Assembly (NCBI RefSeq): GCF_900182545.1
Contig: NZ_FXTJ01000015.1
Coordinates: 1-64,000 of the forward strand
Source of the DNA: Geodermatophilus aquaeductus
Lineage (GTDB): Bacteria; Actinomycetota; Actinomycetes; Mycobacteriales; Geodermatophilaceae
DNA length: 64,000 nt
Direction of reading: 5' to 3'
Shown: piece after piece, positions 10,702 to 18,772 of the stretch
Layout of the letters: the number at the start of each line of letters is the position of its first letter
How positions within the stretch are numbered: position 1 is the first letter of the stretch
The notes under the pieces: generated by a model
The model's input: the letters and a program-made list of their open reading frames with translations, nothing else
Databases searched by the model: none
Told to the model about the DNA's origin: nothing
Made by a program: the position numbers and the translations under genes

Positions 10702-12408
10702 ATGCCGGCCGGTGCCCCCTCGCCCTCCCCCACCGTCCACGGGATCGACCTCGGCACCACCTACAGCTGCCTGGCGCAGGTCAACGACGACGGCACCGCC
10801 CGCGTCGTCCCGCTCCTCGACGGCGCGCCCACGCTGCCCAGCGTTGTGCTCTTCGTCGGCCCCGACGACTACGTCACCGGCGAGCGCGCCCGCGTCCTGG
10901 CCCGCGCCCAGCCCGACGACGTCTGCACGCTGGTCAAGCGGCGCATGGGCGACAGCACCTGGCGCTTCGTCAGCCACGGCCGGTCCTGGTCGGCGCCCGC
11001 GGTGAGCAGCCTGGTCCTCAGCGCGCTGGTCAGCGAGACCAGCTTCTCCACCGACGGACCGGTGCGCGACGTCGTCATCACCGTGCCGGCCTACTTCGGC
11101 GACGAGGAGCGGCGGGCCACCCGGCTGGCCGGCGAGTACGCCGGCCTGACCGTCCTCGACGTCATCAACGAGCCGACCGCGGCCGCGCTGTCCTACGGCT
11201 TCGCCCGCCTCGACGGCGGCGGCCCCTCGGACCACCTCGAGGAGGTCGCGCTCGTCTACGACCTCGGCGGCGGCACCGTCGACGTCGCGGTCGTGGAGCT
11301 CGCCGACCGGCGGCTGGCCGTCGTCGCCACCGATGGCGACCACGAGCTCGGCGGCGCCGACTGGGACGAGAAGCTCGCCGTCCACCTCTCCCGCGCCTTC
11401 CTCGCCGCCCACCCCGACGCCGAGGACCCCCTCGACGACAGCGCCGGCGGCCAGGCCCTCGTGCTCGCCGCCGAGCGGGCCAAGCGCGAGCTCAGCGTCC
11501 GCGACGCCGTCGTCGTGCCGGTCGAGCACGACGGCCGCCGGGTCGACGTGCCGGTGACCCGGGCGGAGTTCGAGCAGCTCACCGCGGGCCTGCTCGACCG
11601 CACGATGGCGCTGACCCGCGCGGCGGTCGCCGCGGCCCGCGCCCGCGGCGTCGACCGCATCGACCGGGTGCTGCTGGTCGGCGGCTCGACCCGGATGCCC
11701 GCCGTCGCGCAGCGGCTGACCGCCCAGCTGGGCGTGCGCGCCGAGGTGCACGACCCCGACCTCGCCGTCGCCAAGGGCGCCGCGGTGTACGGCCGCAAGA
11801 AGCAGCTGGAGCGCCTGCTCGTCGCCGACCTGGTCACCCGCGGGCAGCTGCGCGCCGGGACGCCGCTGGAGTACGCCGCCCCCGCCGACGTCGACGCCGC
11901 CTGCGCCCGCCTCGGCGACGCCTTCGGGCTCTCGGCCGCGCAGGTGCGGCGGACCGTGGAGATCCAGGTCCTCAACACCGTCTCCCGCGGCTTCGGCGTC
12001 CTGGCGCTCGACCGGTTCGGCGAGCCGGCCACCGTCTTCCTCGTGCACCGCAACGACCGCCTGCCCGTGGCCGTGCGCCGCTCCTTCGGCACCGTGCACG
12101 ACGACCAGCGGCGGGTCACCATCCGCGTCGTCGAGCAGGGCGGCGGGACGGAGTCCACCCGGCCCGAGGACGCCAAGCTGCTCGCCGAGGCCTCCATCGA
12201 GGACATCCCGCCCGGCCACCCCGCCGGCACCGAGATCCAGGTCGTGCTGCGCATGGGCTTCGACGGCATCCTCGAACTCACCGCGCTGCACGAGGGGCTC
12301 GCCGACCGCCCGCTCACCGTGCGCGTCGAGACCGGCGCGGCGCTCAGCCAGGCCGACGTCGCCCGCGAGCGCGCACAGGTCGGCCGCATCCGCCGCCGGC
12401 GGGACTGA
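10702..12408 (+). CDS. Hsp70-family chaperone (DnaK-like, divergent)
   Basis: The 568-residue protein has a complete actin-fold ATPase: phosphate-1 motif GIDLGTTYSC (from residue 14), phosphate-2 DLGGGTVDVAV (near 188) and adenosine motif LVGGSTRMPAV (near 325), with INEPTAAALSYG between. A short substrate-binding-like region follows (about 400-550) with FDGILELTA. It is shorter than DnaK (about 610-640) and lacks the C-terminal lid tail. There is no grpE or dnaJ beside it, so it is not the housekeeping DnaK. The next gene starts four bases after its stop, so the two are an operon. It is divergent from a TerA-like gene, placing it in the Ter stress island. Client and regulation are unknown. 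Confidence 0.93.
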   Translation: MPAGAPSPSPTVHGIDLGTTYSCLAQVNDDGTARVVPLLDGAPTLPSVVLFVGPDDYVTGERARVLARAQPDDVCTLVKRRMGDSTWRFVSHGRSWSAPAVSSLVLSALVSETSFSTDGPVRDVVITVPAYFGDEERRATRLAGEYAGLTVLDVINEPTAAALSYGFARLDGGGPSDHLEEVALVYDLGGGTVDVAVVELADRRLAVVATDGDHELGGADWDEKLAVHLSRAFLAAHPDAEDPLDDSAGGQALVLAAERAKRELSVRDAVVVPVEHDGRRVDVPVTRAEFEQLTAGLLDRTMALTRAAVAAARARGVDRIDRVLLVGGSTRMPAVAQRLTAQLGVRAEVHDPDLAVAKGAAVYGRKKQLERLLVADLVTRGQLRAGTPLEYAAPADVDAACARLGDAFGLSAAQVRRTVEIQVLNTVSRGFGVLALDRFGEPATVFLVHRNDRLPVAVRRSFGTVHDDQRRVTIRVVEQGGGTESTRPEDAKLLAEASIEDIPPGHPAGTEIQVVLRMGFDGILELTALHEGLADRPLTVRVETGAALSQADVARERAQVGRIRRRRD

Positions 12409-12412
12409 GCGC

Positions 12413-14383
12413 GTGCTCCCTCCTCTCGACGGCAACGACTACCGCAAGCGCGTCCTCGCCGCGATCGAGGCGCGCGGCGGCCCCGACGCGTCCGATCCCT
12501 TCGAGGTCTACGACCTCCCCCTGGACGGGCTCCTCCCCGACGACGACGTCGCCCGCCGGGTCGGCGAGGTCTGGGCGTTCTGGCAGAAGCAGCGCGACCA
12601 CCCCAAGTACCGGGGCCTGGTGACGGCGCTGCTGCAGACGCACGACGCGCTGGCCGCCCAACTGCGCACCGCCGACGGACGCGCCCGGCTCGCCGAGCAG
12701 ACCCGCGCCGAGCGCGCCCGGCGGGAGGCCGCCCGGTACGCCGAGCTCGACGCCGCCCTGCAGCGGCTGGTCGAGCGCTTCGGCGGCGTGCCGGCCGACA
12801 AGGTCGAGGGGCTGCGTGGCCTGGCCGCCGCCGCGGGCATCGACGACGCCGCGTTCGAGGCGCGCCTGCGCCGGCACCGGCAGCTCGGCTCGGGACCGGC
12901 CGCCGGGGACGCCGTGCTGCGGCAGGTCCGGGACGGGCTGGAGGAGCTCGGCCGGATCGAGGGCGCCCGCGTACCGAGCCTGCACGCCTTCCTCGAGCTC
13001 CCGCCGACGGCGGACCGCGACACCGTGCGCCGCCGCCGCGACGCGCTGGTCGTCCTCAACCGCCAGCGCCGCCCCGACCGGCGGCGGGCGCTCGTCGACG
13101 ACCTGCTGGTCGCCGTCGGCGCACTCCTCGTCGACGGCGACCCGGACGCCTACCTCGACGCGCTGGCCGCCGACGTCCGCGAGGCACTGCGGCCGCGGGT
13201 CGCCGCCGCGGTGCTCGTCGAGGACCGGCTCACCCCCGCCGACGCGGCCGTCCTCGTGCAGGAGGCGATGGCGGCCGGCCTGGACCCGCAGCGGGCCTCC
13301 GCCGTCGTCACCGCGCTGGCCGGCGAGGCCGGCTCCCCCGTCACGCCGCCTCCTCCCCCGCCGGCCGTGCGCCCGGGCGGGACGCCGGACTGGTCGGCCG
13401 AGGTGTCCGCCGCCCGCGCCGCTCTGCGGGCCGGCCGGCCGCGCGCCGCCGCCCGGCACGCCGCCGCCGCGCTCGCCGCGGCCGGGGGCATGCACCCGCC
13501 GATCCGCGCCGCCCAGGACGAGGCCGCCGAGGTCGCCGCCCGCGCGGAGGCGTCGTGGCGGACGCTCGCGCCGGTGCTGGCCGCCCGCCGGCACGCCGCG
13601 GCCGCCGCCACGCTGGAGCGGCTGGCCGCCGACGCCGCGGACGTGCCCGGCCCGGCCGGCGAGGACGCCGCGGAGCTCCTCGCCACCTCCCGCGCCGCGC
13701 TCGCCGCCGCCGACGCCGCCCTCGCCGCGGCACCGCCGTCGGGACCCGGGCGGGAGGCCGCGCTGCTCGCCGCCCTCGGCGCGGTGGCCGACCACCCGGC
13801 CGCGCAGGCGGAGCTCGCCGCGCTGGGCGTCGCGCCGGCCACCGGCGTCGTGGTCGCCCCGGCACCCGGCGGTGCCCGCGAGGTGCGTTGGACGGCGTCG
13901 GCCTCCCCCGGCCCGGTCGGGTACCGGGTGCTGCGCGTGCGGCCCGACGGCACCCGCCAGGTGGTCGGGTCGACCGCCACCACCGCGCTGGAGGACGGCG
14001 GCTACGGCCCGGTCGCCGGCTACGTCGTCGTCGCCTCGCGGCTGGGCGTCGTCGCCCCCGAGGCCGTCAGCGGGGAGACCCGGCCGCCGGCCGCCGCTCC
14101 CGTGTCCCTGCCGCCGGTCACCGGCCTGGCCCTCGCCGGCGACCGGCTGCGCTGGACCTGGCCCTCGGGCTGCACCGAGGTGGTCGTCCTGCTGCGGCCC
14201 GACGCCCCGCCCGCGGACCCCGACGACCCAGTCGCCACCCGCCGCAAGGTGACCAACGCCCGCTACGAGATCGACGGCGGGTTCCCGGTCCCCGGCTCCG
14301 GCCACGTGGCGGTCTTCCCGTGCACCCGCGACGGCGGCCGGCTGGTGGTGTCCGCCGAGGGCGCGCGGCTGCGGCTCGGCTGA
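12413..14383 (+). CDS. Hsp70-partner protein with J-like N-terminus and fibronectin-III-like C-terminus
   Basis: I know no named family for this 656-residue protein. Residues 10-90 contain DPFEVYDLP followed by helices and DHPKYRG, which resembles a degenerate J-domain with HPK in place of HPD. A second similar unit starts near residue 188 (LHAFLELPPTADRDTVRRR). A Pro run near residue 310 leads into a long Ala/Arg helical region (325-470, TPR- or coiled-coil-like). Two beta-rich modules follow near 477-560 and 562-656, with fibronectin-III-like patterns (VGYRVLRVRPDG; PVTGLALAGDRLRWTW). The GTG start lies four bases after the Hsp70 stop, so a co-chaperone role is inferred from coupling. Its last 121 bases overlap the convergent S9 peptidase gene. 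The J-like reading is an inference only. Confidence 0.8.
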   Translation: MLPPLDGNDYRKRVLAAIEARGGPDASDPFEVYDLPLDGLLPDDDVARRVGEVWAFWQKQRDHPKYRGLVTALLQTHDALAAQLRTADGRARLAEQTRAERARREAARYAELDAALQRLVERFGGVPADKVEGLRGLAAAAGIDDAAFEARLRRHRQLGSGPAAGDAVLRQVRDGLEELGRIEGARVPSLHAFLELPPTADRDTVRRRRDALVVLNRQRRPDRRRALVDDLLVAVGALLVDGDPDAYLDALAADVREALRPRVAAAVLVEDRLTPADAAVLVQEAMAAGLDPQRASAVVTALAGEAGSPVTPPPPPPAVRPGGTPDWSAEVSAARAALRAGRPRAAARHAAAALAAAGGMHPPIRAAQDEAAEVAARAEASWRTLAPVLAARRHAAAAATLERLAADAADVPGPAGEDAAELLATSRAALAAADAALAAAPPSGPGREAALLAALGAVADHPAAQAELAALGVAPATGVVVAPAPGGAREVRWTASASPGPVGYRVLRVRPDGTRQVVGSTATTALEDGGYGPVAGYVVVASRLGVVAPEAVSGETRPPAAAPVSLPPVTGLALAGDRLRWTWPSGCTEVVVLLRPDAPPADPDDPVATRRKVTNARYEIDGGFPVPGSGHVAVFPCTRDGGRLVVSAEGARLRLG

Positions 14384-16314
14384 CCGCCGGCGGGCAGCCA
14401 GCGGTCCCACCACGCGAGCAGGTGCTCGAAGCGGGCCAGCCGGTGCCGGGGGCGGCCGGAGCGGGACAGCTCGTGGCCCTCGCCGGGGAACAGCAGCAGC
14501 GCACTCGGCACGCCCTGCTGCTGCAGCGCGACGAACAGCCGGCGGCCCTGCTCGACCGGGCAGCGCTCGTCCTGCTCGGAGTGCACGACGAGGGTGGGCG
14601 TGCGGATCGCGGCCGCCTGCGCCAGCGGGCTCACCGGGTCGGGCCCCATGTAGGCGGCGGCGTACCACCAGCCGATGTCGCTGGAGCCGGCGAACGACGC
14701 CGGGTCGGTCACCGCCCGCTCCACGACGGCGGCGGCGAACCGGTCGGTGCGGGTGAGCAGCAGCGCGGTGAGGAAGCCGCCGTAGGAGCCACCGTGGACG
14801 CCCACCCGGCCGGCGTCGAGCGCCGGGTCGGCGAGCGCGGCGTCGAGGAAGGCCAGGACGTCGTCGGCGTCCCGCTGCCCCCATGCACCGACGACGGCCC
14901 GCGCGTGCTCCTCCCCGTACCCCGAGGACCCGCGCGGGTTGCACTGCACCACGGCGTAGCCGGCCGAGGCGTACACCTGCGTCTCGTCGAGCAGCGACCA
15001 GCCGTACTGGGTGAACGGCCCGCCGTGCACGGTCAGCAGCACCGGGTGGGGCCCGGGGCCCTCGGGCACGGTGACCCAGCCGTGCACCCGCGTGCCGTCG
15101 GGCGCGACGACGGTCCGCTCGGTGCTGCGGTGCAGCCGCCCGGTGGCGCCCAGCGCGGAGCCGAAGCCGGTGAGCAGCCGCCGCCGGCCGGGCGTGAGGG
15201 CCACCAGCTCCCCCGCCGACCGGTCGTGCGCCACGGTGGCGACGACGACCCCGCCGCCGGCGCCGATCCCGCGCACGGTGAACGGCCCGTCGACCAGCGT
15301 CTCGGGTGCGCCGCCGTCGAGGGGCACCCGCAGCAGCGCCACCGAGCCGCGCCGCTCGACGCCGACCAGCGCCGCTCCCTCCGCCAGCACCGTCGCCGGG
15401 GTGTCGTCGCCGCGGTGGTGCTCTCGCGGGTCGAGCACCGGCTGCAGCGGGCCGCCGGCGACCGGCACCCGGCACAGGGTGAGGCCCCGCGCGGCGACGT
15501 CGAGGCCGTCGGGGCCGAGGTCGGGCCGGGCGGTCACGTACAGGGACGCGCCGGCCGGGTCGAACGCCGGCATCCGGCACTCACCACGGCCGCGGGTGAC
15601 CCGCCGCGGCTCGCCGCCGGTCACCGGGACCAGCCAGACGTCGCGCACCAGGTCGCGGTCGGCGCGGGCGTGCCGGGCGGAGACGAAGGCCAGCGTCCGG
15701 CCGTCGGGTGACCAGGCGACGTCGGTGTCCTCGCCGCGGCCGTCGGTCACCTGCCGCGGCTGCGGGAGCTCGGCGGTGTCGTCGAGCGGGTCGGCGGGCA
15801 GGTCGAGGACGAACACGCAGCTGGGCCGGTCGGCGGTGTACCCGACGTCGTCGACGCGGTGCCGCAGCCGGGTGACCAGCCGGGGCGGCTCGGCCTCCGG
15901 CGGCACCCCCTCGGCCGTGCCGTAGCGGCCGGGCTCCGGGACCCGGGCCACGAAGGCCAGGCGGCGGGAGTCCGGCGACCAGACCGGGACGCCGCACCCG
16001 AGCGGGGCGTCGGTGAGCCGGCGGGGGGCGCCGCCCGCGGTGGGCAGCAGGTGCAGCTGGGGGTGCCCGCCGTCGGCGGCCGACAGGTAGGCCAGCCAGC
16101 GGCCGTCCGGGGAGAACGCCGGCGCGGTGTCGCGCGCGCCGGAGGTCAGCGGGCGGGCCGGCGCCGAGCCGTCGGTGAGGACGGCCCAGAGCTGCCCGCG
16201 GTAGCGGTCGGCATCGAGGTCGGGCCGGCCGACGGCGACCACCGCCATGCGCCCGTCGGGCGAGACCGCCGGCACCCCGGGGGTCCGGAGCAGGGCGAGG
16301 TCGGCGGGCCGCAT
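14263..16314 (-). CDS. S9-family prolyl oligopeptidase-type peptidase
   Basis: The 683-residue protein has an N-terminal beta-propeller of repeated SPDGRWLAY-like blades (about residues 15-390). A C-terminal alpha/beta hydrolase follows, with nucleophile GGSYGG near residue 510, acid SEQDERCP near 580 and His in GEGHELSR near 613. It should cleave short peptides, acylaminoacyl-peptidase style. No signal peptide is visible, so it is probably cytoplasmic. The fold ends near LAWWDRWL; about 43 further residues rich in Ser, Arg and Pro run antisense to the end of the Hsp70-partner gene. A TACGCT -10 element lies nine bases before ATG 16314. It sits between the two Ter segments but has no established Ter role. 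Confidence 0.93.
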   Translation of the reverse strand: MRPADLALLRTPGVPAVSPDGRMAVVAVGRPDLDADRYRGQLWAVLTDGSAPARPLTSGARDTAPAFSPDGRWLAYLSAADGGHPQLHLLPTAGGAPRRLTDAPLGCGVPVWSPDSRRLAFVARVPEPGRYGTAEGVPPEAEPPRLVTRLRHRVDDVGYTADRPSCVFVLDLPADPLDDTAELPQPRQVTDGRGEDTDVAWSPDGRTLAFVSARHARADRDLVRDVWLVPVTGGEPRRVTRGRGECRMPAFDPAGASLYVTARPDLGPDGLDVAARGLTLCRVPVAGGPLQPVLDPREHHRGDDTPATVLAEGAALVGVERRGSVALLRVPLDGGAPETLVDGPFTVRGIGAGGGVVVATVAHDRSAGELVALTPGRRRLLTGFGSALGATGRLHRSTERTVVAPDGTRVHGWVTVPEGPGPHPVLLTVHGGPFTQYGWSLLDETQVYASAGYAVVQCNPRGSSGYGEEHARAVVGAWGQRDADDVLAFLDAALADPALDAGRVGVHGGSYGGFLTALLLTRTDRFAAAVVERAVTDPASFAGSSDIGWWYAAAYMGPDPVSPLAQAAAIRTPTLVVHSEQDERCPVEQGRRLFVALQQQGVPSALLLFPGEGHELSRSGRPRHRLARFEHLLAWWDRWLPAGGQPSRSRAPSADTTSRPPSRVHGKTATWPEPGTGNPPSIS

Positions 16315-16323
16315 GGGGCACCG

Positions 16324-16329
16324 AGCGTA
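16324..16329 (-). promoter_or_regulatory. -10 element TACGCT for the S9 peptidase gene
   Basis: On the minus strand TACGCT ends nine bases before ATG 16314, so the transcript would have at most a few untranslated bases. Confidence 0.4.
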
Positions 16330-16341
16330 GTGCAGTCGTCA

Positions 16342-16375
16342 CCCGGCCGGGTCCCCGAGCGGGGGCCCGGCCGGG
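16342..16375 (-). terminator. hairpin terminator of the AIM24 operon
   Basis: CCCGGCCGGG-T-CCCC pairs with GGGG-G-CCCGGCCGGG around a GAGC loop, immediately downstream of the stop at 16382. Each 10-base arm is also self-palindromic. Confidence 0.7.
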
Positions 16376-16381
16376 CGACGG

Positions 16382-17353
16382 TCAGTGCTGCTGCTGGGCG
16401 CGGGCGACCAGCCGCTGGCCCAGGCTGCCTGCCTGGGCGTTGGTGAGCAGCTGTGTCTGCGACTCCACCAGCCGCAGCACCGCCGGGTCCTCGCGGGCCA
16501 CCTCAGAGGACTGCAGCAGGATCGTCCCCTTGCCGGTGAAGTCGTACTGCCGCTCCTCGCCCGAGGCCCGACCCAGCGCCCCGGAGAGGGCGCCGAGCAT
16601 GCTCTGCGTCATCCACTGCGCGTCGTGGTGCACCGACGGCGAGGGGCAGTCGGCCCAGCCGAGCAGCGCGTCGGGGTCGGCCCGGAACGGCGGCTCCACG
16701 AAGATCACCGGCCCGTTGGACGAGGCGATGAACTTGCCCGTGCCGATGAGCGTGACGAACCCGGGCACGATCGACTGCTTGAGCTCCAGCGCCGGGGAGA
16801 ACGCGCAGAGGTTGCTCGCCTTGATCGTCAGGTTGCCGTCGTCGAGGTCGTAGGCGTTGAGGTCGAACCCGCGGTCGCCGATGAGCACCTTGCCGTGGCC
16901 CTGGGCGACCACCCAGTCCTGCACGTAGATCGGGCTGGAGAACTTGGCGCCCACCCACGCCTGCACCGACGAGTACTCGGTGACGGCGTCGAACTGGACG
17001 TTGCCGTAGTACGCCAGCATCGCGCCCTTGCTCATGAACCACTCGCCGTTGAGCGTGATGCAGAAGACGTAGGGGTTGACGTTGTCGTCGTCGGGCAGCG
17101 ACTGCACGTTGAGCGTCGTCGGCACGCCGGCCGGCGGGCCCGAGGGCTGCGGCGGGCCGCCGTACGGCGGCTGCGGCTGACCGCCGTAGGGCGGCTGGCC
17201 GTAGCCGGGCTGGGGCTGGCCGTAGCCGGGCTGGGGCTGGCCGTAGCCGGGCTGGGGCTGGCCGTAGCCGGGCTGGGGCTGGCCGTAGCCGGGCTGGGGC
17301 TGACCCCCGTAGGGGTTGCCGCCGCCGTAGGGGTTGTTCGGCGGGTAGGTCAT
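16382..17353 (-). CDS. AIM24-family protein with Gly/Pro/Tyr/Gln repeat N-terminus
   Basis: The 323-residue protein has a disordered N-terminal ~75 residues made of NPYGG and five exact QPQPGYG repeats. An AIM24/TIGR00266-type beta-rich domain follows (about residues 85-290), with GEWFMSKGAMLAYYGNVQF near its start. It is the third gene of a leftward AIM24 trio and starts 11 bases after the preceding stop, at ATG 17353. AIM24 was named for a yeast mitochondrial-organisation gene; bacterial members are uncharacterised but often sit beside TerD genes. The low-complexity N-terminus resembles that of the TerA-like protein at 9670, suggesting a shared localisation or phase-forming property (inference). 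Confidence 0.88.
   Translation of the reverse strand: MTYPPNNPYGGGNPYGGQPQPGYGQPQPGYGQPQPGYGQPQPGYGQPQPGYGQPPYGGQPQPPYGGPPQPSGPPAGVPTTLNVQSLPDDDNVNPYVFCITLNGEWFMSKGAMLAYYGNVQFDAVTEYSSVQAWVGAKFSSPIYVQDWVVAQGHGKVLIGDRGFDLNAYDLDDGNLTIKASNLCAFSPALELKQSIVPGFVTLIGTGKFIASSNGPVIFVEPPFRADPDALLGWADCPSPSVHHDAQWMTQSMLGALSGALGRASGEERQYDFTGKGTILLQSSEVAREDPAVLRLVESQTQLLTNAQAGSLGQRLVARAQQQH
17198..17302 (-). repeat. five perfect 21-bp tandem repeats inside the AIM24 gene
   Basis: Five identical 21-base units run head to tail and keep the reading frame, each encoding one QPQPGYG heptad. Identity at the third codon positions indicates recent expansion, so copy number is likely to vary between strains. Confidence 0.92.
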
Positions 17354-17364
17354 CGTCGCCGTCC

Positions 17365-18009
17365 TCAGAACTTCTGCTCGCTGGCCTGCACGTACACCGT
17401 GCCGGAGCCGCTGATCTTCAACTGGAAGGCCTCGCCGGAACCCCGGCCGACCACGTCGCGGAAGCCGACCTTCGCCGCCAGGTCGACCGAGAGCTGGCCG
17501 ACGTGCCCGACGTAGGCCTGCGGGTCGACGCCGACCTGCGTGCCGTTGAGCTGCAGCGGGAAGGCGCCGCCGTGCGACAGCAGCGCCACCGAGCCGCGGC
17601 CGTGCACGTTGGTGGTGAACAGCCCCTGCCCGGTCATGGCGCCGGAGATCGCCGACTTCACGCCGCCGGAGCCGAGGAACTGCACGCTGGTCTGCAGGTT
17701 CGCGTCGTGGGCCAGGAGCCGGTCGGCCTCGCACACCAGCGGGGCGTTGCCGTCGAGCTCCAGGACGGTGACGTGCAGGCCCTTGTAGCCGTAGAGCACC
17801 TGGCCGGTGCCCTCGGTGGCCATCATCGGGTTGGACTCGCCCGACATCGCGGCACCGAGCATCCCGCCGACGCCACGGCCCTGGCCGTGCACCGGGCGGA
17901 AGGTGACCTGGCCGGAGTAGCCGAGCATCGCCCCGCGGCGGGCCAGCACGGGGCTGGCCGGGCCGACGTGCGCGCGCACGACCTTGCTGTTGACCGTCTC
18001 GAACGACAA
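17365..18009 (-). CDS. AIM24-family protein (214 aa)
   Basis: This is the middle gene of the AIM24 trio and consists of a single AIM24 domain: an N-terminal strand set ending LARRGAMLGYSGQVTF, a Gly/Met-rich loop (residues 45-65), then repeated beta segments ending SGEAFQLKISGSGTVYVQ. The TTG start at 18009 lies three bases after the stop of the previous gene, so expression depends on translational coupling. No signal peptide or membrane helix is seen. It is similar in layout to the gene at 18013, suggesting tandem duplication followed by divergence. Its biochemical role is unknown. Confidence 0.85.
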   Translation of the reverse strand: MSFETVNSKVVRAHVGPASPVLARRGAMLGYSGQVTFRPVHGQGRGVGGMLGAAMSGESNPMMATEGTGQVLYGYKGLHVTVLELDGNAPLVCEADRLLAHDANLQTSVQFLGSGGVKSAISGAMTGQGLFTTNVHGRGSVALLSHGGAFPLQLNGTQVGVDPQAYVGHVGQLSVDLAAKVGFRDVVGRGSGEAFQLKISGSGTVYVQASEQKF

Positions 18010-18012
18010 CGC

Positions 18013-18630
18013 TCAGCGCTCCGAGGACTGAACGAGCACCAGGCCGTGCCCGGTGAAACGGAGGGAGAAGGGCTCGCCGGAGCCCTCGCCCACGAGGGAC
18101 TTCCAGGAGACGCCGCTGACCAGGTTCATCGACAGCTGGCCGCGGGACCCGACGTAGGCGTCGGGGTCGACGACGAGGTCCTGGCCGGGCGCGACCTCGA
18201 GGGCCATCACCGGCCCGTCGGACACGATGGCCACCTGGCCCTGGCCGGTCACGGTCGTGGTGGCGAGCCCCTGGCCACTGGTCATGCCGCGCAGGCCGGC
18301 GAACTGGACGTCGAGGCGCAGGTGCTCGGTGTGAGCGAGGATGTGCTCGCTCTCCACGGTGAGCGTGTCGCCCCCGAGGTCGACGACGAGGACGTCCATC
18401 GCGTCCTTGGCGAGGTGCACGCGGCCGTGGCCCGTGCAGTCCATGAGGGAGATGCTCTCGCCGGCGACGGCCCGCTTGAGCGCGGCGCGCATGCCGCCGC
18501 CCCCGCCCATCCCGGAGTTCTTGAAGTCGACGTTGCCCTCGTAGGCGACCATCGAGCCGCTGGCGGCCCGGATGCGGTCCCCGTGCAGGTCGGCGTGCAG
18601 GACGCGTTTCTGGGCGGTGAGTTGTGCCAC
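18013..18630 (-). CDS. AIM24-family protein, first of the trio
   Basis: The 205-residue AIM24 domain protein contains GSMVAYEGNVDFKNSG, a Gly/Met-rich loop, then repeated beta segments including TGQGQVAIVSDGPV and ending RFTGHGLVLVQ. The start is placed at GTG 18630 because CGAGAGG lies just upstream and the N-terminus VAQLTAQKRVL aligns with the paralogue; an ATG 93 bases further up gives a basic, unrelated extension. A TACGGT -10 element at 18666-18671 would give a leader of about 29 bases. It heads the three-gene AIM24 operon. Whether it binds lipid or forms oligomers cannot be read from the sequence. Confidence 0.85.
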   Translation of the reverse strand: MAQLTAQKRVLHADLHGDRIRAASGSMVAYEGNVDFKNSGMGGGGGMRAALKRAVAGESISLMDCTGHGRVHLAKDAMDVLVVDLGGDTLTVESEHILAHTEHLRLDVQFAGLRGMTSGQGLATTTVTGQGQVAIVSDGPVMALEVAPGQDLVVDPDAYVGSRGQLSMNLVSGVSWKSLVGEGSGEPFSLRFTGHGLVLVQSSER

Positions 18631-18665
18631 GGATGCCTCTCGGTGCAGGGGACGGGACCGGGCGG

Positions 18666-18671
18666 ACCGTA
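18666..18671 (-). promoter_or_regulatory. -10 element TACGGT of the AIM24 operon
   Basis: TACGGT on the minus strand lies 35 bases before the GTG start of the first AIM24 gene, leaving room for a normal ribosome binding site. Confidence 0.45.
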
Positions 18672-18725
18672 TCCGGCACCCTCCCGGCGCGGTAGGTCCC
18701 GCGCCGCGACCCACCCCGGACACGG

Positions 18726-18759
18726 CAGCGGCCCCGGGGCGGGTGCCCCGGGGCCGCTG
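18726..18759 (-). terminator. hairpin terminator after the DUF475 gene
   Basis: A perfect 15-bp stem (CAGCGGCCCCGGGGC and its complement) with a GGGT loop lies 14 bases past the stop at 18773. It separates the DUF475 gene from the AIM24 operon promoter. Confidence 0.8.
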
Positions 18760-18772
18760 GACGCCGTGCCGG

